From Bacillota bacterium (lineage in GTDB: Bacteria; Bacillota; Clostridia; Acetivibrionales; DTU013), in assembly GCA_023435305.1 (NCBI GenBank), contig JAEYRV010000055.1:113539-177538 (forward strand): a stretch of 64,000 bases of DNA. The letters are read 5' to 3'. This document shows, piece after piece, positions 14,998-24,062 of the stretch. Position numbers and translations under genes: made by a program. Positions within the stretch are counted from its first letter, which is position 1. Every line of letters starts with the position of its first letter. The notes beneath the pieces are model-generated. The model worked only from the letters and a program-made list of their open reading frames with translations, was not told the origin of the DNA and searched no databases.

Positions 14998-16139
14998 AGA
15001 AGTTGAAAGTAATGCCGATTTTCGGCACCAGACCCGATGCGGTTAAAATGGCGCCGCTGGTAAAGGAGCTTCAAAGCTGCCGCGAAATCGACACTGTAGT
15101 GTGTACAACTGCACAACACAGACAAATGCTGGACCAGGTCCTGGATGTATTCCAGATATGGCCTGAGCATGATCTTGATATAATGCTTCAAAGGCAGACA
15201 CTGGAGCAGATCACCTCAAGGACTCTCAACAGGCTCTCAGAGGTATTCGAGAGTGAAAACCCGGATATAGTGCTGGTCCATGGCGATACCTCCACCTGCT
15301 TCGTCGCTTCACTGGCAGCCTTCTATAAAAAAATATCAGTAGGCCATGTAGAAGCCGGCCTCAGAACCTTTGACAAATACTCGCCCTATCCGGAGGAGAT
15401 GAACAGAAAGCTCACCGGAGCACTTGCGGATCTGCATTTTGCTCCAACCGCGACAAACAGGACAAATCTTCTCAACGAGGGAATAAAACCGAAAAAAATA
15501 TATGTCACCGGAAACACAGTCATAGATGCAATGAAGACAACAGTACAAAAGAATTATGTTTTTCAGAGTGAAGCCCTCAGACGCATCGATATAAAGGGCA
15601 AACGCGTTATTTCCATGACGGCTCACAGGCGTGAAAACCTCGGAGCGCCGCTTGAACAGATATGTATGGCTGTGAAGGACATCGCAGACAGCTATGACGA
15701 TGTAAGCATAATTTATGCGGTACATCTGAATCCTGCTGTGAGAGAAACAGCCTACAATATACTTGGAACCCACACCCGCATACATCTCATCGACCCTTTG
15801 GATGTACAGGATATGCACAATCTGATGAATATCTCATATATAGTGATGACAGATTCCGGAGGCCTTCAGGAGGAAGCTCCGTCACTGGGCAAGCCGGTAC
15901 TGGTCCTGCGAAAGGAAACAGAGCGTCCGGAGGCAGTGGCAGCCGGAACAGTGAAGCTGGCAGGTGTTGAACGAGACGATATCAGGCAGCTTGCAGCCCA
16001 GCTGCTGGATGATCCGCAGGAATACAACAAAATGGCCAAAGCCGTTAACCCGTATGGCGATGGCAAAGCCTCGGAGCGAATAGTAAAAGCGCTGCTATAT
16101 GAATATGGAATATCAAAAGAAAAACCGGCTGAGTTTTAG
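14994..16139 (+). CDS. wecB: UDP-N-acetylglucosamine 2-epimerase (non-hydrolysing)
   Basis: It converts UDP-GlcNAc to UDP-ManNAc for wall glycan linkage units. The 381-residue protein has the family pattern: IFGTRPDAVKMAPLVKEL, VHGDTSTCFVASLAAFY, GHVEAGLRT and TDSGGLQEEAPSLGKPVL. The ATG overlaps the tagO stop (ATGA), a sign of coupling. Its stop codon lies in the stem of the following terminator. UDP-ManNAc with TagO fits the ManNAc-GlcNAc linkage unit of teichoic acids, though no tag glycosyltransferases are in the window. Confidence 0.95.
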   Translation: MKKLKVMPIFGTRPDAVKMAPLVKELQSCREIDTVVCTTAQHRQMLDQVLDVFQIWPEHDLDIMLQRQTLEQITSRTLNRLSEVFESENPDIVLVHGDTSTCFVASLAAFYKKISVGHVEAGLRTFDKYSPYPEEMNRKLTGALADLHFAPTATNRTNLLNEGIKPKKIYVTGNTVIDAMKTTVQKNYVFQSEALRRIDIKGKRVISMTAHRRENLGAPLEQICMAVKDIADSYDDVSIIYAVHLNPAVRETAYNILGTHTRIHLIDPLDVQDMHNLMNISYIVMTDSGGLQEEAPSLGKPVLVLRKETERPEAVAAGTVKLAGVERDDIRQLAAQLLDDPQEYNKMAKAVNPYGDGKASERIVKALLYEYGISKEKPAEF

Positions 16140-16146
16140 CCGGTTT
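16121..16146. terminator. Two-way terminator that overlaps two stop codons
   Basis: AAAACCGGCT (16121-16130) and AGCCGGTTTT (16137-16146) form a perfect 10-bp stem with loop GAGTTT. The stem contains the TAG of wecB and the first base of the complement-strand stop of the next gene, so one hairpin ends both convergent transcripts. Confidence 0.85.
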
Positions 16147-16979
16147 TATTTACTCTCATCTGTGATATCCGAACTATCTGCATCAGGCTGCCCCATCTTG
16201 ACATGCTCATGATTGTAAAGATGATCCATACAGTATTCGTAGTCCCCCTCACAATCCACACAGTATCTGAAATCCATTTTCCTGTCCTCGACATCAGTTT
16301 TGCCGCATACCGTACAACGATGCATCACATGTATCTTGGGGATCTTAGCTTTGAATTCCTGCCTGTTCTTCTGTGACTTCTGTTTGAATCTCAGCTTATA
16401 ATATACATCCCTCCAGAAAAACAACAGGAAGTTCAGGGCCGAGCCCAGGATCGTTATCAGTCCGTAGATCGGCGAGAGGCCAAAGTTGAACACAAGGAAC
16501 GCTGCATAGACTATAGCCAGGTATTTGATCTTTACCGGCACGAAGAAAAACAGCATCAGCTCATAGTTCGGGAAAAGGAATGCAAATGCAAATATCAGCG
16601 AAAGATTAAGATACTCTGCCGTTCCCGCGCCTCCTAAGAAGGCTCCTGCTATAGTTCCAAGCACACCTACAAGGTAATATACGTTGAACTTGAAGGAACC
16701 CCACTCATTCTCCAATGACGAACCTATCATATAGTAAAAATAGAGCGTGAACAAAATCCAGATAGGTGAGAAATTCATGGGTATGAACAGGAAGGTCAGA
16801 AGTCTCCAGACCTCGCCCTCCAAAACAAGTGATGGTATAAGCGCCAGCTTGTACAATATATTCAACTCAGGAGCCAAAAATGAAAGAAGGAACACGGCGC
16901 CATTCAGCGTGGTTATATAAAGCATCAGATTCTTGATACTGTATTTGCCTATCTTTCTTTCAAGCCTGTCAAGCCACAA
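16146..16979 (-). CDS. Rhomboid-like membrane protein with C-terminal zinc site, probably inactive
   Basis: The protein has 277 residues and five to six hydrophobic helices in the first 200. The pattern PSLVLEGEVWRLLTFLFIP and YMIGSSLENEWGSFKFNVYYL resembles the rhomboid/Derlin fold. The usual GxSG serine and the helix-6 histidine are not seen (the corresponding place reads FLGGAGTAEY), so it is probably a pseudoprotease. A cytoplasmic tail has CTVCGKTDVEDRKMDFRYC with a second CVDC and several His (HLYNHEHVKM), a likely zinc site. The TTG at 16979 is chosen: GGAGG lies 9 bases ahead of it, while the GTG at 16988 abuts the ribosome site. Confidence 0.65.
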   Translation of the reverse strand: MWLDRLERKIGKYSIKNLMLYITTLNGAVFLLSFLAPELNILYKLALIPSLVLEGEVWRLLTFLFIPMNFSPIWILFTLYFYYMIGSSLENEWGSFKFNVYYLVGVLGTIAGAFLGGAGTAEYLNLSLIFAFAFLFPNYELMLFFFVPVKIKYLAIVYAAFLVFNFGLSPIYGLITILGSALNFLLFFWRDVYYKLRFKQKSQKNRQEFKAKIPKIHVMHRCTVCGKTDVEDRKMDFRYCVDCEGDYEYCMDHLYNHEHVKMGQPDADSSDITDESK

Positions 16980-17027
16980 CTGTACCACCCTCCATCAAAC
17001 ATCATCATTAGTTTATCATACGTCTAA

Positions 17028-17786
17028 TTAGAAATTATACTCCTCCTGACCGGGATTATAAAGGTTTAATTCTGAAAGACTGCACATTCCGTTTTCGATG
17101 GCATTCTGCCGCAGTGTCAGGTACAGTTCGGCATGTGTGGCATCATCGTAAGGACGCACGAACAAAACTCCCAATCCCAGACATAATGCGCCGAGAAGAT
17201 ACCATCCAATGAATGATAAATCGAGCACCCACATATCAAACTTATGCCCGCGGGTCATATTGTTGCTGAGTTCTATAGCCCTGTTTGCACCTATATTGGG
17301 ATTATCGGCAAGAATATAAGGAACCATGCTGTACGCATACGATTTGACAATACCGGGTATTATCAACAGCAATGACCACAGAAAAATAAACAGATTCTTA
17401 AGAAACATCGTACCCACGATGCCCTTCCAATTGTAACTTTCAAACGCATATCTGAAGCATTCCCTGTTATCAAAGTACTGTGCCGACTGGATAAAATACC
17501 TCCTGCCTCCTACCTGCAGCGGATTCAGAAGCAATATCTGTACTGCTATTGCGACTATAAACGCAACTGAGAATGCTCCCAAAATAAGCAGTATTATACC
17601 GGCTATTTCAGAAGAATCAAGATATGAGCTGGTGTAATTCGAGAAATTAGAAGACCCCGATCTTCCACCGCCGCCGCCCGATCCTCCCGTTGTAAATCCA
17701 ATGACCAAGCTTATAAGAAACGCCTTCCAATAGTTTCCTCTCAGGACATTCTTGGCTCTTTCCTTTAATTCCGCCCGTGTCCACAT
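17028..17786 (-). CDS. DUF975 family membrane protein
   Basis: The 252-residue protein begins with the family signature RAELKERAKNVLRGNYWKAF. Four to six hydrophobic helices follow, and RRYFIQSAQYFDN fits the conserved cytoplasmic stretch. There is a Gly/Ser-rich insert (GGSGGGGGRSGSS) in the first loop. Its function is unknown in general. GGGGGT precedes the ATG at 17786. It lies between the large surface protein and the rhomboid-like gene, all on the minus strand, with gaps of 106 and 48 bases. Confidence 0.82.
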   Translation of the reverse strand: MWTRAELKERAKNVLRGNYWKAFLISLVIGFTTGGSGGGGGRSGSSNFSNYTSSYLDSSEIAGIILLILGAFSVAFIVAIAVQILLLNPLQVGGRRYFIQSAQYFDNRECFRYAFESYNWKGIVGTMFLKNLFIFLWSLLLIIPGIVKSYAYSMVPYILADNPNIGANRAIELSNNMTRGHKFDMWVLDLSFIGWYLLGALCLGLGVLFVRPYDDATHAELYLTLRQNAIENGMCSLSELNLYNPGQEEYNF

Positions 17787-17892
17787 AGTTTAACCCCCGC
17801 TTTCAAAAAAATAACGATCAAATAACATCATATATCCGATTATACAAAAGTATACCGAATAAATAAAGGATTTGTCTGCGGGGGTTATAATT

Positions 17893-20800
17893 CTAGCCCT
17901 TGGGCTGTATATAAGTCAAATCATATACATTTCCTGTAACATCGATATCATCCACAACATAAGTGGCAGCATTGCTCCCTTTATATGCCGTGACGGTCAT
18001 GCGGTACTGCGCCCTCAGCCTGTTATTGTTCCAGTCCTTGCTGGATGGCGCCAGCGGCAAGTGATACTCCCAGTGGGCATGGTTGCCGACAACTGTCATA
18101 GTCGCATCCTCGGGAAACTTCACCTCATAACCCATGAAGTCAGCACTGTAACTGTATGTATGCCCATTAGGATCGGTATAGTTCATTGACTCAAGCTCCG
18201 GACTGAATCGTACAGTCAACTTATCGGGACTTCCAATAGTAGTAATATCTATATTGACGCATTCCAATGATAAGAACCTGTGCGGCTCTACAGTCATCTG
18301 CTTTCCAAAAATATCGGTCTGCCCTCTCCAATGGTTCCAGTAACCACTTATTTCAACATCCGTTATGGCCAGATTGACAAGTTTGAATGAGACATCCCTG
18401 CTTTGGGTAGTACCATTAGGCGCAGCAGCAATAAATCTGGCAACATATTCTCCGTCCGGTATGCCTGTGGGTATGGACAGACTTCCTTTCCATTCCTTGC
18501 TCCCCCCATTGACTCCGCCATTATTCGTCAGATTGTATGATCTTGAGTATGAAGTGCCCTGGAACAGTATCACATTGACAGTATGAGCATATACCGAAGT
18601 GTTCGCAGCCACTTCGGAAACCACTCCGCCTGATACTTCCGAAGGCATGTCGGGCACCAATCCAAGCGGTGTAGTAACTCTCACAGAGAAACTTCTCACA
18701 GTGCTCCTGCCGTCATCACCTGCAGCAGATATTCTGATTTCATAGGACTTGTCCGCCAATGTTTCAGGTATCTGGTAAGTTATGTTCTTCCATACGATAT
18801 CATTGCCAGTCCTGGTTCCTGTCTCATCACTGAAATTGACGCTCTTCACCGGCGAAACTCTGGTGGCTCCGTTATATAAAGCCATCTCCAGCTTGACATC
18901 ACCCGGGTAACGAGTCCACAGATCATATGCCTCAAGCTTTTCTGACGCCGGGATGCCTGCAAGGGTGAATCGACTGTCCAATGCCCGAAGTGAAGCATTG
19001 AACTGAATCGGAGGCGCCTCCTCAAGCGTAAAGTTCAATAGCATAGGTTTGGACCAGGTATTCTCCATATCCTTCACATAATATTGAAGCTCGTATGTGC
19101 CGGGACTCAGCTTGTCCGGAATAGTATATATCCACTCTCCTCCTGTCACCCTGTACATAATCTTTCTCTCGGTAATACCTTTATCTTCTCTGCTGTACTG
19201 GTGGTCAGGGTCATATGAATTGTCCACCCATGTTGTGCGGTATACCTTCTCCGTCTGATCGTAATCCCAGTCCAGAGTTGCGCTCGCCAGCGGCCTCCTG
19301 TGGGCATAGATCTCTATGAATGGCGTCCCGGAGTAGCGAGAGAAGCTGTCGAATGCAGGGTCGTCTGAAGGATTGTCCTTTACTCTTCTATAAATAGTAT
19401 ATTTGCCCGGTTTATCAAGCTTATCGACAAGTGTATCCACCCAGCCTACATTTTCAGAGTAACTGCTTACAGCAAATGATTCCAGCCCGCTTCCGTTATC
19501 AAAATAATCAGCATCATGGACATACAGCATCTTTTTTTCTGCTATCCCATCGTTTTCCTCATCAAAATCCGCAACACTGAGCCCCAAAGAATCCTCTCCC
19601 GCCAGAATTGTATATTTTTCTGTTTCACCTGTATCGGCTATAATGTCCAGAGCTTCCTGCATCAATATGCTCACATCCCGGTTGTTCTCTATGAAATACT
19701 CATGGCCTACATGTTGCCTGATGTCTCCCGGACCAACAAGTATTAGTTTTGCGCCGCTTCTGTTCAATGCCGTGCTAAGGTCATTCATATCATTCAATTT
19801 TTCATCGGTGATATAGATTATATATTTGTTTGACGTAGGCCTGAATGGATCTGTGTAAGGCTGTTTTACTTCTTTTCGAATGGTCCCTTCATAAAAGCCC
19901 GTGTAATCATCATGCCAAACAAGATTAGGCACCCACAACTGTATGGTCCTTGATACTTCGCCACTATAATAGCCCGTGAATATTCTTGTTCGGGTATAGG
20001 TCTGTCCGATAACTCCCTTTCCAGATGGCACACCACTATCGGAATCAGTGCTGTAGGACACCTTATACAGTGTCCCTGTGAACCCATCACTGTTGTAGCT
20101 CATACTCGGCTGGTCGGAAGCACTTGATGAAGTCAGCTGCCATCCTCCAGAGGTATAGGTATAGTTCGCAGTTGCCCATCCACTTAATGTCCCTGTAACC
20201 GTCTTTTTTTCTACCCTGCTTGTGTAGGAGCCCTCATCGGTCTGATACCGGTTATTGGAAACACTTTTTCTGTTCAGTATTCCATAATAGCCGTTGCTTG
20301 TATATTCTGTGGTTTCGGGCGGAGTACTGCTGCCTGTTCGTACGGAACAGCTTGCCGGTTGAGTGTACTCATATGTGTGAAGATCCCATGTGTCCACATT
20401 TGAATGAATATTGGAAGACCTCAGATAATTATTGAACTCCAGTCTGTTATCCTTTATATACTTTACTTTCTCGTTGTCAAGAGATGAGTCCATCATTATG
20501 AAGGTATCGACCTGAGTCCTGTTCAACGGTATCTGTACATACAACCCCGCCATGGGCTGTATATTGTCTACCAGTACCTCACGTTCCACAGTCCTGCTTA
20601 CGCGGTCAGCATCAGTAATAAATTCCTGTATAGTGTCCTCTCCAAAGCTCTCTTCCACCGTATTGATGAATTTATATCTGCCAAGTCCTACAGGATGGAA
20701 TTCAGGGAAACCTTTACTGCCATCATAGGTTTCTAACAGCTTGTCATATTTGCCATCATTATTGCTGTCGTACCAAAGCTCGATAGAATTTTTACTCACC

Positions 20801-22710
20801 GAATCATTATCTGTACTGCAGGCATTGTAATTCCAGGCACTTATTGTTTCAAGCCTTGAGATGACAGAATTGTCAAGATCTATTTCAAGTGCGGGTTCGT
20901 AATCAGGAAAGATTTCAAACCTCACTATATATGGGTCGGACACCCGTCCCAGCGAGTTTTTTACAATCAGCTCCGCCTCATAGGAACCGGGAGTTTTGAA
21001 CAATAGATCCTTTTGAGTGACACTGATATCCTTCTTTTTGATTGATTCCTCACTTCCGCTGACAGCCCTGAATTTCCATGTGTATGAGCTGATCGGATAT
21101 GCGCTGTTGACGATATCGCATCCTCCGATGCTCGATATGTCAGAAACAGTCAGCTTTCTGTTCTGTTTATAAGTACCTGAAAGCCTGAACTGTGCTGTCG
21201 GCTTTGTGTCATATATGTATGTCCATGCTGTATGGTACGCAGTCTTCCCTTCGTTATCGGTATAAAAAACATCGATTTTCTTCAAACCATCCTGACCCAT
21301 ACCGAATACATAACCGCCGCTGAAAAACTTTTCATCATCGACCTCTGTGCCATTCACTAAAACCCTGCGTTCCTGTATGCCGCTCATATCCGTATTGTCA
21401 CTTGCATCAAATTTTACAATATCAAAGCCCTTCTGAGGTATCACACATTTAGGCTCCATCAGAAAGGGCACCTCTTTCTCGATCACACATTCATTAATGG
21501 TAAAATCCGCATTCCCAGAGCTGCTCCCCTCATCATACCTTTCATCAAAGTAAATACAGCGGGCTGTTGCTCTGAAATTTATGCTATCTCCGTTCAAAGC
21601 TTTGATTTGGCCTTTTGTCATCGGGATCGTGAATATAGTTTTCGCATAGTTGTCATATATCTGAGTATCATCTTCCCGGGCCTGTTCACCGTTCAAAGTG
21701 ATCTCCCACCGGTCCCTGTCCGCTCTTGTATAATAAACAGCCCTCGCCAGTTGGTCCTGCATGTGCTCCTCATCCTTGAGCCTTGCCAATACTTCTACCT
21801 TGACATCAATGGTCTGTTTCTCAAACCCAGCCGGGTTATCCTCTCCATAATCAATAAACTCAAGCTCGCTTTCATTTTGAATATTAACAGAAACCTCTAT
21901 CGGCGTATGCTCCTTTTGATACTTCTTGATAGTGAAGCCCATATAGAAAAGCTTGCCCGCCTTATCAAACCTGAACATCCTGCCTTCCCCGTTGAACTTC
22001 GCCGATGGTGCAGACTGTACATTGATAAAGTTATGAAAATCCCACGTCCCATCAGCCTTGCGCTCAGGTGCTGGATCTTTGAGTCCAGTGTCCATTACTC
22101 CGTTTCTAATCTTGAACTCAGTCATACCATTGTTGATCCAATCGCGAGTTTTTTTGTCGATGGCTGTAATATTATGAATAGCTGCTTTAGTATACATACT
22201 AACTTTTGCTGATGGTTCACCCTTAAACTTTTTATCTATATAATCACTTTCCCAATAACGATATATCCAAGCGATATCTTCCAATGGTGTAGTTCTTTCA
22301 ACATCTAAAGGGAAATTTATGTTAGCGTATAAATTACCTTCAAGCGTGTATCCATCGTATCTATACTCCCCTCGTTTATATCCGTCCTTTTTATAGAACC
22401 CAACTCCATTATCATTAAGTGTCCCCTCTTTATAATTTTTCCTGTAGCTGTCATCTGAGTTCGCTTGCTCCGGTGTACCATACACAACGATTCCCTTACC
22501 GAACCATATTCTATAATTAAAGGGTCTCCCTTTAGCAGTAGGTGTAGCACCATAGGGGAGTCCTGAAAGATTTTCGAATAAATCAGGATTATCAAAGTAT
22601 GTCTCCCATTTACAACTACTCTCATAATATCTTGTATCATTCTTTGCTGTGGTAATATTTGGAAGCAGCAAAGAAAAAACTAGTATACAGATGAAAAATT
22701 TCTTTTTCAT
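17893..22710 (-). CDS. Very large secreted protein of the Tad locus, Ig/PKD-like repeats
   Basis: The protein has 1605 residues with a signal peptide (KKKFFICILVFSLLLPNITTA). Weak beta-sandwich repeats are suggested by periodic segments such as GSYEAELIVKNSLGRVSDPY (a PKD-like end near residue 605) and PGKYTIYRRVKDNP. The middle has a von Willebrand-like pattern: DTFIMMDSSLDN (around 733) and KYIIYITDE (around 960), with AKLILVGPGD after it. A Ser/Thr/Tyr-rich insert separates them. No SLH, LPXTG or C-terminal membrane helix is seen, so anchoring is unclear. It lies 36 bases after the SLH gene, at the end of the Tad/FHA operon, so it may be a pilus tip protein or secreted partner. No close family recognised. 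Confidence 0.75.
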   Translation of the reverse strand: MKKKFFICILVFSLLLPNITTAKNDTRYYESSCKWETYFDNPDLFENLSGLPYGATPTAKGRPFNYRIWFGKGIVVYGTPEQANSDDSYRKNYKEGTLNDNGVGFYKKDGYKRGEYRYDGYTLEGNLYANINFPLDVERTTPLEDIAWIYRYWESDYIDKKFKGEPSAKVSMYTKAAIHNITAIDKKTRDWINNGMTEFKIRNGVMDTGLKDPAPERKADGTWDFHNFINVQSAPSAKFNGEGRMFRFDKAGKLFYMGFTIKKYQKEHTPIEVSVNIQNESELEFIDYGEDNPAGFEKQTIDVKVEVLARLKDEEHMQDQLARAVYYTRADRDRWEITLNGEQAREDDTQIYDNYAKTIFTIPMTKGQIKALNGDSINFRATARCIYFDERYDEGSSSGNADFTINECVIEKEVPFLMEPKCVIPQKGFDIVKFDASDNTDMSGIQERRVLVNGTEVDDEKFFSGGYVFGMGQDGLKKIDVFYTDNEGKTAYHTAWTYIYDTKPTAQFRLSGTYKQNRKLTVSDISSIGGCDIVNSAYPISSYTWKFRAVSGSEESIKKKDISVTQKDLLFKTPGSYEAELIVKNSLGRVSDPYIVRFEIFPDYEPALEIDLDNSVISRLETISAWNYNACSTDNDSVSKNSIELWYDSNNDGKYDKLLETYDGSKGFPEFHPVGLGRYKFINTVEESFGEDTIQEFITDADRVSRTVEREVLVDNIQPMAGLYVQIPLNRTQVDTFIMMDSSLDNEKVKYIKDNRLEFNNYLRSSNIHSNVDTWDLHTYEYTQPASCSVRTGSSTPPETTEYTSNGYYGILNRKSVSNNRYQTDEGSYTSRVEKKTVTGTLSGWATANYTYTSGGWQLTSSSASDQPSMSYNSDGFTGTLYKVSYSTDSDSGVPSGKGVIGQTYTRTRIFTGYYSGEVSRTIQLWVPNLVWHDDYTGFYEGTIRKEVKQPYTDPFRPTSNKYIIYITDEKLNDMNDLSTALNRSGAKLILVGPGDIRQHVGHEYFIENNRDVSILMQEALDIIADTGETEKYTILAGEDSLGLSVADFDEENDGIAEKKMLYVHDADYFDNGSGLESFAVSSYSENVGWVDTLVDKLDKPGKYTIYRRVKDNPSDDPAFDSFSRYSGTPFIEIYAHRRPLASATLDWDYDQTEKVYRTTWVDNSYDPDHQYSREDKGITERKIMYRVTGGEWIYTIPDKLSPGTYELQYYVKDMENTWSKPMLLNFTLEEAPPIQFNASLRALDSRFTLAGIPASEKLEAYDLWTRYPGDVKLEMALYNGATRVSPVKSVNFSDETGTRTGNDIVWKNITYQIPETLADKSYEIRISAAGDDGRSTVRSFSVRVTTPLGLVPDMPSEVSGGVVSEVAANTSVYAHTVNVILFQGTSYSRSYNLTNNGGVNGGSKEWKGSLSIPTGIPDGEYVARFIAAAPNGTTQSRDVSFKLVNLAITDVEISGYWNHWRGQTDIFGKQMTVEPHRFLSLECVNIDITTIGSPDKLTVRFSPELESMNYTDPNGHTYSYSADFMGYEVKFPEDATMTVVGNHAHWEYHLPLAPSSKDWNNNRLRAQYRMTVTAYKGSNAATYVVDDIDVTGNVYDLTYIQPKG

Positions 22711-22746
22711 AATTTCACTGACCTTTCAATTTGTTTGATGGAGTAA

Positions 22747-24024
22747 TTATTCCAGACTATGAATAGAAAGTGTAAATCCCTCATCGCCGGCTAACTTATG
22801 AAAGAACATAAGACGATTGTTATACGTGATCTCAGTAATACGATTATCTTGATCATTAGTTGTCGCATATTGCAGATATTTATCAAACTCTCCCATAGCT
22901 TTATTTGCATCTTGTTCAAACCAAAACTCAAACATTTTAAGTATTGCATCTCTATGAATCCGCTTAACAGCATCTGCATCATATATTGTTATTTGATATG
23001 GATTACGTAATACGTCAACAAAATTCATAGTATTTATATCAACCACTAATTGCATGTTGAGTATGCTATTCTGTTTATACATTTCTTCGTTTTCATAGAA
23101 AATATAAACTACAAGATGGCTATCACTATAGCCTGTTGAAACATATCCTTTACTCTTTGGCCAGGCTGTCTTAAATGCATTCGCAGCATCAATAACTTCC
23201 TTCTTCATAGGCGGCCATATTGTATCGGATGTCCCGTCATCATATACACAGGTAAAGACCTCATCAGCTGCCGGGGTGAAAGGTACACGCGAGCTGTCAT
23301 TCAGGTATCTGATCATGATAGTTGCCGCTTCAGCTCTGGTCAGAGTGCCGGCAGGCCTGAAGCAGCCCTCCGATCCCCAGATGAGGCCGATTTCGTAGGA
23401 CTGCAGAACAAACTGCTTGTTTGTATCCTTTATCGCCGTGTAATCTTTGATTTTTGACCGCACCAGATTGTCAGGTGTATTATATGGATCATTGTAAGGG
23501 AACTCTTCTTTCAGCAGCGCCGCCTTTACAATGATCCTTGCAGCCTCTTCTCTTGTGATAGGCCGTTTATAGTCTGGGAATTCATTTGATGAAATCAGCT
23601 TCTGCTCAACTGCGATATCAATATAATTCTGAGCCCAGTACTTCGTATTCTCTCCCGGTGCGTATCCCATAGATCTGACAACCATCTTGATATACTGATC
23701 GACTTGTACAGGATCATTGGGATGAAAATTGCCCCCATAGCCCGAGATTATATAGATATATGAGAGCATTCCGACCTCTTTGCGGCTCCAGTGTGAATCC
23801 ATATCTCCATATAGTGAAAGCATATTTTCAATATCAGCATCTTCCAGCACAGCCAGCTTCTCCTGCAGCGGCTTTACTCTGTATGCGGCCTCACTTTCTT
23901 CAGCGGCGAAAGTCTCTGCTGATGCAAAAAATACGAATAAGGCAAGGAATGCCGTTACCAGAATAAATTCAAGGCACTTCCTGACTGCTGTTTTTTCATA
24001 CCATGCATATTTCCTGTCCGGCAT
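22747..24024 (-). CDS. S-layer homology domain protein
   Basis: The protein has 425 residues. A basic N-terminus and hydrophobic segment (CLEFILVTAFLALFVFFASA) form a signal peptide. Three SLH repeats follow: HWSRKEVGMLSYIYIIS (from about residue 77), YWAQNYIDIAVEQKLIS (about 129) and NKQFVLQSYEIGLIWG (about 200), each ending in the TRAEAA type motif. The C-terminal 170 residues (from PFTPAADEVF) match no family I recognise. SLH repeats bind pyruvylated wall polymers, so the protein sits on the cell surface. AAGGAGGG precedes the ATG. It lies 38 bases after the FHA gene. Confidence 0.85.
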   Translation of the reverse strand: MPDRKYAWYEKTAVRKCLEFILVTAFLALFVFFASAETFAAEESEAAYRVKPLQEKLAVLEDADIENMLSLYGDMDSHWSRKEVGMLSYIYIISGYGGNFHPNDPVQVDQYIKMVVRSMGYAPGENTKYWAQNYIDIAVEQKLISSNEFPDYKRPITREEAARIIVKAALLKEEFPYNDPYNTPDNLVRSKIKDYTAIKDTNKQFVLQSYEIGLIWGSEGCFRPAGTLTRAEAATIMIRYLNDSSRVPFTPAADEVFTCVYDDGTSDTIWPPMKKEVIDAANAFKTAWPKSKGYVSTGYSDSHLVVYIFYENEEMYKQNSILNMQLVVDINTMNFVDVLRNPYQITIYDADAVKRIHRDAILKMFEFWFEQDANKAMGEFDKYLQYATTNDQDNRITEITYNNRLMFFHKLAGDEGFTLSIHSLE

Positions 24025-24062
24025 AGCAAGCCCTCCTTAATTGAAATCATTTATACAGTTGG

